A stretch of DNA of 64,000 bases, taken from positions 100,006 through 164,005 of the forward strand of contig JAFIGG010000002.1 in NCBI GenBank assembly GCA_020831485.1. Reading direction: 5' to 3'. This document shows, one piece after another, positions 26,123 to 35,585 of the stretch (position 1 is its first letter; every line of letters begins with the position of its first letter). The notes under the pieces are model-generated. The model did no database searches. It saw nothing but the letters and a program-made list of their open reading frames with translations, and was not told where the DNA came from. The DNA is from Opitutales bacterium. GTDB taxonomy: Bacteria; Verrucomicrobiota; Verrucomicrobiia; Opitutales; Oceanipulchritudinaceae. Made by a program: the position numbers and the translations under genes.

Positions 26123-27538
26123 ATGATTCAAAATCGACTCAAAGGCACTCAGATGGCCATCACCCTATGCAAGATGGGGTTTCTGCCGTTATGGTTTTTG
26201 CTGCTGACGGTATTATTCGTCGAGTTTTCAGGGATGATGGTCTACGATCAAGTCACGTTTGAGATATATATGCTCGGCGCTGCGGCCGCATTCTTCTTGC
26301 GCTTTAAGCGCCCGGATTTCCTGTTTCCCGGCGGCCCCGACCGGCATCACTGGGTTCGGGCTGCACAGGAGAGCAACCGGGAAACCCTGATACTTGCTGG
26401 TGTAACATTTGCAATAGTCTATGCAACCAAGGACAAGGCAATTAGCCGCCAGTTCATTGCATTCTTTTTAATCAGTTCCTGGTTCGTTATTTTTTTGCTC
26501 AATCGCTGGCTGCCGCTATTTCTGTCGCGAACTTTTTTCAAAGGCAATGCCCGCATGCAAACTCTGCTGGTCGGATCACCGGAACGCATCGAGCAGCTAG
26601 GCAGCTGGATCGAACAGCAGGAAGGGATCGGGATTAAAGTAGTCGGCTTTGTGAACTACACTCAGGATGATGCAGGGCCGACCAGGTTTCGTTTTCTTGG
26701 ACTTGCAAAAGATCTGGGAAACATCCTGCGCGAGCATCAAATCCAACAGGTTATTCTTCTCGAGACGCGCAACAGCCGCCCCTGGATTCAGAGGGTACTG
26801 GACACTTGTACAGAGAAGGGCTGCCGTCTGATCATCTATAACTCCTGGCAAGACCTCTGCCAGCAACCACTAATCGCCTTCAACGAAGGTAATCACGCCT
26901 TCTATACCCTGAAGGATGAACCCCTTCAAAACCCCATGAACCGCATCGCCAAGCGTCTGGTTGATGTAGCGATCGCTCTACCTGTCTGCCTGTTTGTGCT
27001 GCCTCCGCTAGCGCTCTGGGTTAAGATCATGCAATGGTTTCAATCCCCCGGTCCCTTATTGTTCAGTCAGAAGCGCACAGGAGTTGAACAGGTGCCCTTT
27101 GCCATCTATAAATTCCGCAGTATGCACGCGAATCTCGAACGGGATGCGACTGAGGCTAAGCAGGCTGAATTCAACGATTCGCGAATCTATCCTTTCGGCC
27201 GTTTTTTGCGGCGCACGAGCCTCGATGAATTCCCCCAGTTTTTCAACGTGCTCAAAGGTGAGATGAGTATTGTCGGGCCGCGACCACACTTGATTGCCCA
27301 CGACGAGGCCTTTGCCCGGCAGATGAAAGTTTACCGTGACCGTCACTTCGCCAAACCGGGCATCACCGGCTTGGCTCAGAACCGTGGATATCGGGGCGAA
27401 ATTCGTAGCCCTGAGGAGATCCAAAACCGGATCGAACTGGATCTGGACTACATCCATCACTGGAGTCTCTGGCTGGACCTTGGAATCATCATTCGCACTT
27501 TCTGGCAGGTATTCCGGCCACCGCCTTCCGCGTATTGA
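26123..27538 (+). CDS. Exopolysaccharide-initiating undecaprenyl-phosphate sugar transferase
   Basis: A 471-residue polyprenyl glycosylphosphotransferase of the WcaJ/PssY type, which starts repeat-unit synthesis by adding a sugar-1-phosphate to undecaprenyl phosphate. It has four N-terminal helices, a Rossmann-like middle (QTLLVGSPERIEQLG), one further helix at about 280-305, and the catalytic bac_transf domain: KRLVDVAIALP, PGPLLFSQKRTG, YKFRSM, RRTSLDEFPQFFNVLKGEMS, VGPRPH and KPGITGLAQ. A later ATG at 26153 could be the start. It is divergent from a PEP-CTERM gene. No other polysaccharide genes follow, because the next gene is ppc. Confidence 0.9.
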   Translation: MIQNRLKGTQMAITLCKMGFLPLWFLLLTVLFVEFSGMMVYDQVTFEIYMLGAAAAFFLRFKRPDFLFPGGPDRHHWVRAAQESNRETLILAGVTFAIVYATKDKAISRQFIAFFLISSWFVIFLLNRWLPLFLSRTFFKGNARMQTLLVGSPERIEQLGSWIEQQEGIGIKVVGFVNYTQDDAGPTRFRFLGLAKDLGNILREHQIQQVILLETRNSRPWIQRVLDTCTEKGCRLIIYNSWQDLCQQPLIAFNEGNHAFYTLKDEPLQNPMNRIAKRLVDVAIALPVCLFVLPPLALWVKIMQWFQSPGPLLFSQKRTGVEQVPFAIYKFRSMHANLERDATEAKQAEFNDSRIYPFGRFLRRTSLDEFPQFFNVLKGEMSIVGPRPHLIAHDEAFARQMKVYRDRHFAKPGITGLAQNRGYRGEIRSPEEIQNRIELDLDYIHHWSLWLDLGIIIRTFWQVFRPPPSAY

Positions 27539-27653
27539 AATAAGAGCTCGCACCCGCTGGATCTTAAGCCTCATATTAGCTGTCATTATCCCTGCTAAGA
27601 AAAATATTTGGGAAGAGCTTCTGAAGTCCGGATTCAAGAAAATCGACAGTGAC

Positions 27654-30380
27654 ATGCAGTTTCTGGCTTTATGCCTGAAGCAAGTTCTGCAGGAGCTTGG
27701 GGAAACGGCGCTGGCAGATTTGTTCAATGAGCAAGGCCAACCCAACCTACAGGGGCGTTTGCCGGCACGCGGCACACAGGTCATTTCGATCTATTTTCAA
27801 CTGCTCAATCTGGTTGAAGAGAATGCGGCCCATCAGGTAATGCGAGCCCGTGAAAATAGCCGTTCCGGCATTCGCGAACCGGGGCTCTGGAGTCACTACC
27901 TGCAGCAGCTGCGAGAGCGTAATATTCCTGCCCGCAAAATCCGTGAGCACATGCGCAGCCAGTGGATTGAACCTGTCCTTACCGGTCATCCAACCGAAGC
28001 CAAACGTTGGACCGTGCTGGACCAGCACCGGGAGCTGTATGTTTTAATGGTGCAACTGGAGAACCAGATGTACACGAAAACGGAGCGCGAAGACATCCGG
28101 GAAGACATCAAGACAGTGCTTGAGGAGCTGTGGCGTACGGGTGAAATTCTTTTGACCAAACCGGACTTGCGCTCTGAACGGCGCAACACCCTGTATTACC
28201 TAAAGGAAAAGTTTCCGGAAGTGCTTGAGATGCTCGACGACCGCCTGCGCAGTGCATGGCGGGAATCCGGCTACCTCGCTGACGCTGAGCTAAAGCGTTC
28301 GGATCTCCCCTCTCTGCGTTTTGGCAGCTGGGTTGGCGGGGACCGCGATGGCCATCCTCTGGTGACCGCGGACGTCACACGCGACACCCTTGCCGAGTTG
28401 CGCGAAAATGCCTTGGAGGTACTCGACACACATCTGGCCGGGATGGAAAAGCAGCTGGGATTGTCGATTTATGGACAGGACATTCCCACCAGCCTTCAGC
28501 AACGTATCCGTAAGTTGAAAAAACTGATGGGCAGCCGGGTGGACAGCATCCTGCAACCGCACGAAGAAGAACCCTGGAGGCAGCTGACCTCTCTGATCCG
28601 GATGCGGCTGCCGCTGGCCAGTCAGCAGGACTGGCCAGGCAACTACACCCTGCCCTCGCAGCTGATTGAGGATTTGGAATTTGTCGGAGCCACACTCGAT
28701 GAAGTCCGTGCACACCGTTTGCGTAAACGCATCATCGATCCGGTGATCCGTCTGGTCGAAACTTTCGGTTTTCAGCTCGCACGTCTGGACATCCGTCAAA
28801 ACAGTGGCTTTCACGACAAAGCCATCGGCCAGCTGATGGAGGCTGCTGGAATGGATCCGGAGCCCTTTCTCAACGGCGATGAAGCGAGTCGGATAGAAAT
28901 TCTCGAGGCCGAACTCGAAACCCTGCGCCCATTTACGCGCAACGACCAGGCACTCGGCCCTGAGGCCCGCGCGGCCATCGATTGCTATCAGGTTATCCGG
29001 CAACACTTTGACCAACGTGGACGGGCAGGCATTGGCGCCTTGATCGTGAGTATGACCCGCAGCCTCTCAGACTTGCTGGCGGTCTATTTGCTGGCCCGCG
29101 AAACCGGTTTGATGGTTCGCAGCGACGACGGACCAGTCTGCCTGCTCCCTGTGGTTCCCCTGTTTGAGACCATCAAGGATTTGGAAAACAGTGCGACCAT
29201 TATGGAAGGCTTTTTACGGCATCCTATAACCCGCCGGAGCCTGCCCTTGCTCGACCCTTCCCTGGACGAAACCGTCAGCGACTTTAATGCTTTGAACAAG
29301 GCGCTCAAAGACGGCGCCCGCCGGCGCCCGGCGCAGATGGTGATGCTCGGATACAGCGACAGCAACAAGGACAGCGGCATCATCGCCAGTCAGTGGGCTC
29401 TGCAGGCCGCCCAGGACCGCCTCACCGAGATTGCGAGAAAACAGAAACAACCGCTGTGGTTCTTCCATGGGCGTGGCGGCACCATCAGCCGCGGTGCCGG
29501 GCCAACCCACCGCTTTATTGAAGCCTTGCCCGCAGGTTCATTGGAGCATGGCCTGCGAGTCACCGAGCAGGGAGAAACTGTAGCGCAGAAATTTACCAAC
29601 AGGCGTACCGCGGCCTACAATCTTGAATTGCTTGTAGCCGGTGCCTCGGCCGTGCCCCTCCTGCGGTCAAAGTCAGCGCCCCCGGAACCGCTGGTGGAAG
29701 CAATGCAATTCCTCAGCACAGCCAGCCGTGATCACTACCGCCAATTGCTTGAGCATCCCGATTTCATTCAGTTCTACCGTCAGGCCACGCCAATTGATGC
29801 TCTGGAAGCCAGCCGGATTGGCTCCCGCCCCGCCCGGCGCAGCGGAAAGATGACGCTCGAGGATCTGCGCGCGATCCCCTGGGTTTTCAGCTGGACCCAA
29901 GCCCGCTTCTACCTGCCCAACTGGTATGGAGCCGGTAGTGCTCTTGAAGCACTGGAGCAGGAACAGCCCGAACTTTACCAGCATTTTGTAAAGCACCTGA
30001 AGGACTGGCCTTTTCTCCGATACGTGTTTTTTAACGTGGAAACAGGTCTCGCCAGCGCAAGTGAGCGCATTTTCAGGAATTATGCCGAACTCGTCGGGGA
30101 TGCTGGGGTACGGCGCAAACTCCTGCGCCTGATCAGCGTCGAACTCAAGCGCACCCGCCGCCACGTGGATACTGTTCTGGGCGGACAAATGAACCAGCGG
30201 CGGCCCCGCTTTATAAAAACCCTGGAAGCCCGCGAGGCTGCTCTGAACATCCTGCATCCTGAGCAAATCCGCCTGCTGAAAGAATGGCGCAAGGCGTCCG
30301 ATAAAGAAAGTGAGCGCCTGCTCCCCGACTTGCTGCTCAGCATCAATGCCATAGCTTCCGGACTCCGGACAACTGGATAA
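27654..30380 (+). CDS. ppc: Phosphoenolpyruvate carboxylase
   Basis: A 908-residue PEP carboxylase, which adds bicarbonate to PEP to give oxaloacetate and refills the TCA cycle. Active-site blocks are LTGHPTEAKR near residue 110, GGDRDGHPLV, GYSDSNKDSG and FHGRGGTISRGAGP, and the C-terminus lacks the plant-type QNTG end. The first ATG in frame is at 27654. The codons just before it (from about 27606, WEELLKSGFKKIDSD) read like real N-terminal protein, so translation may begin earlier at a rare ATT. The gene is in the same direction as the sugar transferase but functionally unrelated. The 188 bases after it (30381-30568) hold nothing I can assign. Confidence 0.93.
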   Translation: MQFLALCLKQVLQELGETALADLFNEQGQPNLQGRLPARGTQVISIYFQLLNLVEENAAHQVMRARENSRSGIREPGLWSHYLQQLRERNIPARKIREHMRSQWIEPVLTGHPTEAKRWTVLDQHRELYVLMVQLENQMYTKTEREDIREDIKTVLEELWRTGEILLTKPDLRSERRNTLYYLKEKFPEVLEMLDDRLRSAWRESGYLADAELKRSDLPSLRFGSWVGGDRDGHPLVTADVTRDTLAELRENALEVLDTHLAGMEKQLGLSIYGQDIPTSLQQRIRKLKKLMGSRVDSILQPHEEEPWRQLTSLIRMRLPLASQQDWPGNYTLPSQLIEDLEFVGATLDEVRAHRLRKRIIDPVIRLVETFGFQLARLDIRQNSGFHDKAIGQLMEAAGMDPEPFLNGDEASRIEILEAELETLRPFTRNDQALGPEARAAIDCYQVIRQHFDQRGRAGIGALIVSMTRSLSDLLAVYLLARETGLMVRSDDGPVCLLPVVPLFETIKDLENSATIMEGFLRHPITRRSLPLLDPSLDETVSDFNALNKALKDGARRRPAQMVMLGYSDSNKDSGIIASQWALQAAQDRLTEIARKQKQPLWFFHGRGGTISRGAGPTHRFIEALPAGSLEHGLRVTEQGETVAQKFTNRRTAAYNLELLVAGASAVPLLRSKSAPPEPLVEAMQFLSTASRDHYRQLLEHPDFIQFYRQATPIDALEASRIGSRPARRSGKMTLEDLRAIPWVFSWTQARFYLPNWYGAGSALEALEQEQPELYQHFVKHLKDWPFLRYVFFNVETGLASASERIFRNYAELVGDAGVRRKLLRLISVELKRTRRHVDTVLGGQMNQRRPRFIKTLEAREAALNILHPEQIRLLKEWRKASDKESERLLPDLLLSINAIASGLRTTG

Positions 30381-30568
30381 ATTTTACTGAGATTGAACCT
30401 TATACCACAAATTCCGGTCCATTTCGGGGAAGGGATCCATTTATCCGGATTCTGAAAATCACAAATCTTAGTGAAACGCACTTGCTTACTCAGCTGTTTG
30501 AATTAGGTTAAACCCTCCTTTGGCAGTGGCTAATCACTCACTGAATCTCTCCGCAAAACAATTTATCT

Positions 30569-33124
30569 ATGGACCTTAAGCGATTGACCCTCCTCCGCTC
30601 CCCGTCAGCCCTCTGTGCCCTTGCCCTTGCGGTTCTATTGGCAATTCCGGCCGACGCCGGACGCTTTAATCTGGATCGTCGGGATCGTGACAAGCTGAAA
30701 ACGGAAACGGTTCACGCGATCGACGTCCTCCAGCGCTACCATTACAGCCAGCAGCGCTTTTCCGAGCTGGATTCGGAGAACTTGATCAAGAACTACATGA
30801 AGGATCTGGACAATACCCGGGTCTTTTTCACCGACGAAGACCGCCAGTTCCTGATCGACCGCTTTGCCGATAACCTCAAGCCGACCTACCTTTACGTTGG
30901 TGACCTCTACCCTGCATTTGAGATTTTCAATCTTTATTACGAGCGGGTGCAGGAACGGATGGCCTGGGTGGAACAGCGCCTCAAGGAGCCCTTCGACTAT
31001 GAATCCGATGCCACCTACCGTCCGGATAGGCGCAAAGCCGATTGGCCTGCAGACTCAGCAGCTGCCGATGAGCTGTGGGATCGGCGCTTAACTTTTGAAC
31101 TAATTTCCGAGCTACTCGAGGACGAGACCGAGGAAAACGCAATTCGCAAGCTGCAGAGGCGCTATGAGCGCATGCAGCGCTATGTCGATGAAATCGAGCG
31201 CCATAACGTGATGGAAACCTTCCTCACCAGTCTGGCGAAGATGTATGACCCACACAGCAGCTTTTTCTCCTGGGATTCGGCCCAGGAGTTTAATATTCAG
31301 ATCAGCAATGCTCTGGTCGGTATTGGTGCCCAGTTGCGGGATATCGACGGCGTCACCGTCATCGAGAGCCTGATCCCCGGCGGTCCTGCTGAAATGAGCG
31401 GACAGATTCATCCGGGCGACCAGATCCTCGAAGTCGCTCAGGGCGATTCCGAACCGGTGGACATCGTCGGCATGAAACTGCGTCGTGTGGTTCAGCAGAT
31501 TCGAGGTGAACCGGGTACCGAAGTGCGTCTGACAATTGTTCCGGCTGATTCCAGCAAACGTGAAGTGATCACGCTTATCCGCGAAAAAATTGAACTGACC
31601 GCCAATCTCGCCAGCGCACGCCTGTTTACGGTTCCAGTGAGTGAAGACAAAATGGCACGTATTGGCGTCATCGAACTGCCTTCCTTCTACGGGGAGGGTG
31701 AATTGGGGCAAGGCAGCCTGAGTACCACCAACGATGTCAGGGAATTGATAAAACTGCTCGATGAGCGCGGAATAGACGGCATTGTTCTCGATTTCCGCAA
31801 TAACGGCGGTGGCCGCCTCGATGAGGCGGTGAATCTCACTGGCCTGTTTGTTCCTCAGGCCCCGGTGGTCATGAAGCGCAACTTTAACCAGAGCATTGAT
31901 ACTGACTGGGTTCGCAACCGATCAGTGGAATGGTCCGGACCATTGGCTGTGCTGGTATCCCGGCGCAGCGCCTCTGCCAGCGAAATTGTTGCCGGTGCCC
32001 TCCAGGCGCACAACCGTGCCGTGATTGTTGGTGATAAACGAACGCACGGCAAGGGGACCGTTCAGGCCCCGATTGACCTGCGCAATTTTATGAATCGCTT
32101 TGCCGGTGGTTCCAATCTCGAAGTGGGCACCGTCAAGGTGACGGTTCAGCAATTCTTTCTGCCAAATGGAGAATCGACGCAAAGCCGCGGCGTCCTTTCT
32201 GACATTTTAATTCCGAGTGCGGATGCTTTTCTTTTAGAAGGTGAGAAGGATTTGGAGAACGCTCTTGCCTGGGACAAAATCACTCCGGTGGAATTCACCC
32301 CGCGTTCCGCGCAACGGGAATATTTCAGTCAGGTGGACAGCTCGCTGCTGTCAGCGCTGCAGGACCGGAGTCAGGAACGCATGCAGACTTTGGAAGAGTT
32401 CGATTTTCTCAAACGCCACATTGATTGGTTTAGAGAGCGCGACGAGCTCAAGGAAATCTCTTTGAATCTGGAGCTCCGGCAAGCGGACAAATCCAAGGTC
32501 GAGGAAATGCGCAATGCCTTCCGTGAAGAGCGCCGTAGCCTTGGCGAGGCCCTCGCCTATTCCTACGAGAAGGTTGATCTCGCCCTGACCAAGAAACGCG
32601 ACCAGGCCCACCAGGAAAAGCTGCGTGAGACACCCTTGCCAAACGGAATGCCGCGGGCCAATCAGTTCTATCAGAAAGTATATTACCATCTCGATGAAGA
32701 GACGGATGACATTCACGAGATTTGGGTCGAATACATTTCCTACGAGCGGATGTTGCCTCACGCTGATGAAATCGCTGTGGTATTGACTGAAGCGTACCAA
32801 ACCGAAGTAACCGAGGCAGAAGTTGAAACTTTGCTGAACCGCTTCCGCAATCGTGACCGGACGGCCAGTTTTAATCCGATTAAGACCTTCGAGAACCTCT
32901 GGGGTGATCGAGTGGAATCCGATGTCATCGAAGCTACTATGCCCGCATTCTTCCGCAAACTGGTGGAAATTGAGCCGGAATTGCTCCTCGAAAATCCCCG
33001 TTTGGATGTGCCTCTGCGCGAGGCGCTGCGAGTGGTTAGTGATTGGATAGATCTCCGCGACATAGCACTTGTTGAGGTCCCTCTGGCGTTGAAGGAAAGC
33101 GGTCAAAAGTCAGCCGACGACTGA
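30569..33124 (+). CDS. prc: Carboxy-terminal processing protease Prc/Tsp (S41)
   Basis: An 851-residue periplasmic protease. The signal peptide ends near residue 30 (AIPADAG). An N-terminal helical domain (about 35-220) is followed by a PDZ domain (about 225-310, VIESLIPGGPAEMSGQIHPGDQI) and the S41 catalytic core with Ser in RRSASASEIVAGALQ and Lys in THGKGTVQ. A C-terminal DUF3340-like domain completes the Prc layout. Prc degrades misfolded or tagged periplasmic proteins and trims penicillin-binding proteins or peptidoglycan hydrolases. Length is somewhat above the 680 residues of E. coli. It ends 16 bases from the convergent xerD. Confidence 0.93.
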   Translation: MDLKRLTLLRSPSALCALALAVLLAIPADAGRFNLDRRDRDKLKTETVHAIDVLQRYHYSQQRFSELDSENLIKNYMKDLDNTRVFFTDEDRQFLIDRFADNLKPTYLYVGDLYPAFEIFNLYYERVQERMAWVEQRLKEPFDYESDATYRPDRRKADWPADSAAADELWDRRLTFELISELLEDETEENAIRKLQRRYERMQRYVDEIERHNVMETFLTSLAKMYDPHSSFFSWDSAQEFNIQISNALVGIGAQLRDIDGVTVIESLIPGGPAEMSGQIHPGDQILEVAQGDSEPVDIVGMKLRRVVQQIRGEPGTEVRLTIVPADSSKREVITLIREKIELTANLASARLFTVPVSEDKMARIGVIELPSFYGEGELGQGSLSTTNDVRELIKLLDERGIDGIVLDFRNNGGGRLDEAVNLTGLFVPQAPVVMKRNFNQSIDTDWVRNRSVEWSGPLAVLVSRRSASASEIVAGALQAHNRAVIVGDKRTHGKGTVQAPIDLRNFMNRFAGGSNLEVGTVKVTVQQFFLPNGESTQSRGVLSDILIPSADAFLLEGEKDLENALAWDKITPVEFTPRSAQREYFSQVDSSLLSALQDRSQERMQTLEEFDFLKRHIDWFRERDELKEISLNLELRQADKSKVEEMRNAFREERRSLGEALAYSYEKVDLALTKKRDQAHQEKLRETPLPNGMPRANQFYQKVYYHLDEETDDIHEIWVEYISYERMLPHADEIAVVLTEAYQTEVTEAEVETLLNRFRNRDRTASFNPIKTFENLWGDRVESDVIEATMPAFFRKLVEIEPELLLENPRLDVPLREALRVVSDWIDLRDIALVEVPLALKESGQKSADD

Positions 33125-33140
33125 GCTGAATGACTTCCGC

Positions 33141-34103
33141 TTAACTGCGGGGATGGAACTGCTGGTGCGCCTTTAGTATCCTCTCCTGTTCCACTTTGGT
33201 GTAGATCTGTGTCGTGCCAATATCTGCGTGCCCGAGCATTTCCTGGATGGCTCTCAAGTCGGCCCCACCACTCAACAAGTGAGTGGCGAAGGAGTGCCTC
33301 AAAAGGTGGGGCTTAACCGGTTTGCGGATACCAGCCTGAACTGCGTATTTTTGAATCCAGTGCCAGACGGTTTTACGCGACAGCGCCTGTCCGCGATTAC
33401 TGAGGAACAGCTCGCTGCCGGTATCCGGCTTTACAAACTGCGGTCGACCTTGAACCCGGTACTGCTGAATCGCGCGGATTGCCCTTTCCCCGACAGGTGC
33501 CAGCCGATCCTTGTCACGCTTGCCGCGATAAACCCGCACCACTCCATTTTCCAAATCCACATCCTGCAGGTTCAAGGCACAAAGCTCTGAGACCCGCAGG
33601 CCGGAACTGTAAAGCAACTCCATAAATGCCCGGTCCCTTAGGCCCTGAGCACTCATGCGACTTGGCGTATCGAGTAGATTTTCGACTTCCTGCGGAGTCA
33701 GACTGTCTGGGATTGGTCGAATCAATTTAGGCAGCGTCAAGCGGTCACAGAAATCCTGCTCAATCCGGCCTTCCCTTATCAAGCGCTGGCCCAGTAGCTT
33801 CAGTGCGCTCAGCTTTCGAGCCAGCGAAGCCGGCGCATAGTCGTCAGCGGAGAGGGATTGCACCCAGGCAGAAACATGGGTCGAATCGACCTTCCGCCAA
33901 TCCGATACCTGCTGTCGAGTGCAAAGGTCCTCTGCAAATTGCAGTAGGTCCCGAGTGTAATTTTCTACCGTATGTAACGAAGCTCCCTGCTCCAATTCGA
34001 GAAATACCGCCACATCCTCCAGGCCGTCGGCCAAGCCCGCCGGAAGGGCATTCAGCCTTCGGGTCAAACAAGATTCAGGTCGCTTGGATACAGTTCGCTT
34101 CAA
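33141..34103 (-). CDS. xerD: Tyrosine recombinase, XerD type
   Basis: A 320-residue tyrosine recombinase with a core-binding domain (about 25-110, FLELEQGASLHTVENYTRDL) and a catalytic domain. The catalytic residues are complete: Arg in SGLRVSEL, Lys in RGKRDKDR, HLLRHSFATHLL, LGHADIGTTQ and the nucleophile in QIYTKV. LGHADIGTTQIYT is the classic XerD/C ending. It is the second Xer in the window (first at 146-1096), so the two most likely form the XerCD heterotetramer. No phage or integron genes surround it. It is divergent from rho. Confidence 0.85.
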   Translation of the reverse strand: MKRTVSKRPESCLTRRLNALPAGLADGLEDVAVFLELEQGASLHTVENYTRDLLQFAEDLCTRQQVSDWRKVDSTHVSAWVQSLSADDYAPASLARKLSALKLLGQRLIREGRIEQDFCDRLTLPKLIRPIPDSLTPQEVENLLDTPSRMSAQGLRDRAFMELLYSSGLRVSELCALNLQDVDLENGVVRVYRGKRDKDRLAPVGERAIRAIQQYRVQGRPQFVKPDTGSELFLSNRGQALSRKTVWHWIQKYAVQAGIRKPVKPHLLRHSFATHLLSGGADLRAIQEMLGHADIGTTQIYTKVEQERILKAHQQFHPRS

Positions 34104-34181
34104 TGCCTTTCACTATGGGCCAGGCATAAGCCGGGTGACAAACCGGAATTACCCGAAACGTAAAAAACCCAATGCTCAGGG

Positions 34182-34211
34182 TTGACAGACCGCACAAGCA
34201 GCGCCTATTTA
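34182..34211 (+). promoter_or_regulatory. Candidate sigma-70-type promoter for rho
   Basis: A perfect TTGACA at 34182-34187 and TATTTA at 34206-34211 are separated by 18 bases. The leader to the rho start is then about 120 bases, long enough for the autoregulation known for rho in other bacteria. Not tested beyond pattern match. Confidence 0.45.
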
Positions 34212-34336
34212 ACACTGGATTGCGCGTTTTCCGTTACGCGAGCATCGGTTTCCTATTATAAACTGCCAGCAAGGCAGAGCCGCTGTTCCCATGGCCACAC
34301 GGAATTCCCCACACGTATTTATCCAGTCTATCTATT

Positions 34337-35467
34337 ATGGAATCTGAGAACGCGCCCCAATCGGACCTGGTTGAGGGCATTTTTGAACCGCAGAGCAACA
34401 AATCCGGCGCCCTGCTTAATCCAGCACACAACGGTAAGGATCGCCCCACGGACCCTTTCGTTCCGCGTGAACTGGTTCGCCGCTTCAAGCTGCGCCGTGG
34501 TCAGTGGATCACCGCCCACGCTCAGGGCGATGGCAGGCACCCGAATCCGAAGGTCCGTTTCATCGAGGCCATTGATGGCCTGAAGGTTGACGAGCGCAAA
34601 CGACAGCTCAATTTCGAGCAATTGACGACGATTGCACCCGACCAGTGGCTTAAACTTGAGCAGGACGGATCCGGCAACATGACCTGCCGCGTAATCGATA
34701 TTTTCTGCCCCATAGGTAAAGGTCAACGCGGTTTGATTGTGGCCCCACCCCGGACCGGAAAGACGACCCTCTTAACCGACATTGCCAAAGGTGTGCACGC
34801 CAACCACCCCGACTGTGAAGTCGTAATGGTTCTAGTCGATGAGCGCCCGGAAGAAGTCACCGACATCAAACGCAGCATTCCAGGTAAGGTTTTCGCCTCC
34901 TCAAACGACGAAGACATTCCCAATCACTTGAAGGTGGCTGAAATGGCCATCGAATACGCCAAGCGCCAGGTTGAGGCGGGTCGCGACGTCGTTCTGTTGA
35001 TGGACTCCCTGACCCGCCTGTCGCGGGCCTACAACTCCTCCCGCGGGGGTAGTGGCCGAACCATGACAGGCGGACTCGACATCCGCGCCCTGGAAAAGCC
35101 GCGCCAGCTCTTCTCTTCCGCACGCAATACCGAGGAGGCCGGCAGTCTGACAATTATCGCCTCCGCTTTAATTGAAACCGGCAGCCGCATGGACGACCTG
35201 ATCTTCCAGGAATTCAAGGGCACCGGAAATATGGAAATGGTTCTGGACCGCAAATGCGCTGAGTTGCGTATCTGGCCGGCCATTAATATTTCCGCTTCCG
35301 GCACCCGTCGCGAAGAGCTTCTGCTGGAAGCCACACGCCTTAAAAAATGCCACTTCTTTCGGCGCGCCTTGGCCTCGATGAAAATCGAAGATGCCGCGGA
35401 AACCGCAATCGAACGCCTTGGCAAGACCACCACCAACGAGCAATTTTTCAAATTGATCACAATTTGA
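34337..35467 (+). CDS. rho: Transcription termination factor Rho, N-terminally short form
   Basis: A 376-residue Rho helicase. The RNA-binding cold-shock-like domain (about 13-95) and the ATPase domain are present: Walker A VAPPRTGKTTLL near 135, LVDERPEEVTD, VVLLMDSLTRLSRAYN, the Q-loop RGGSGRTMTGGLD, and the C-terminal RRALASMK. It lacks the ~45-residue Rho_N helical domain found before the cold-shock domain in E. coli Rho (419 residues), and the cold-shock domain itself is loose, with little left of the usual GxGFLR loop. It is monocistronic in appearance, with a long leader and a 118-base gap after it. Confidence 0.95.
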   Translation: MESENAPQSDLVEGIFEPQSNKSGALLNPAHNGKDRPTDPFVPRELVRRFKLRRGQWITAHAQGDGRHPNPKVRFIEAIDGLKVDERKRQLNFEQLTTIAPDQWLKLEQDGSGNMTCRVIDIFCPIGKGQRGLIVAPPRTGKTTLLTDIAKGVHANHPDCEVVMVLVDERPEEVTDIKRSIPGKVFASSNDEDIPNHLKVAEMAIEYAKRQVEAGRDVVLLMDSLTRLSRAYNSSRGGSGRTMTGGLDIRALEKPRQLFSSARNTEEAGSLTIIASALIETGSRMDDLIFQEFKGTGNMEMVLDRKCAELRIWPAINISASGTRREELLLEATRLKKCHFFRRALASMKIEDAAETAIERLGKTTTNEQFFKLITI

Positions 35468-35585
35468 CCCTGATCCACCCGCATTTCTAACCACCTGGAG
35501 AGGAAATCCCGGCGAATCCTTGCTCCTTTGCGATTTAGACTTGCCCGTGGAAATGCACCTCCATTAACTGCTGACCTTTTACACG

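Noticed and set aside
27336..27600. Long upstream extension of ppc into the sugar transferase gene
   Set aside because: The residues before about 27606 have no PEPC similarity and overlap a confident gene.
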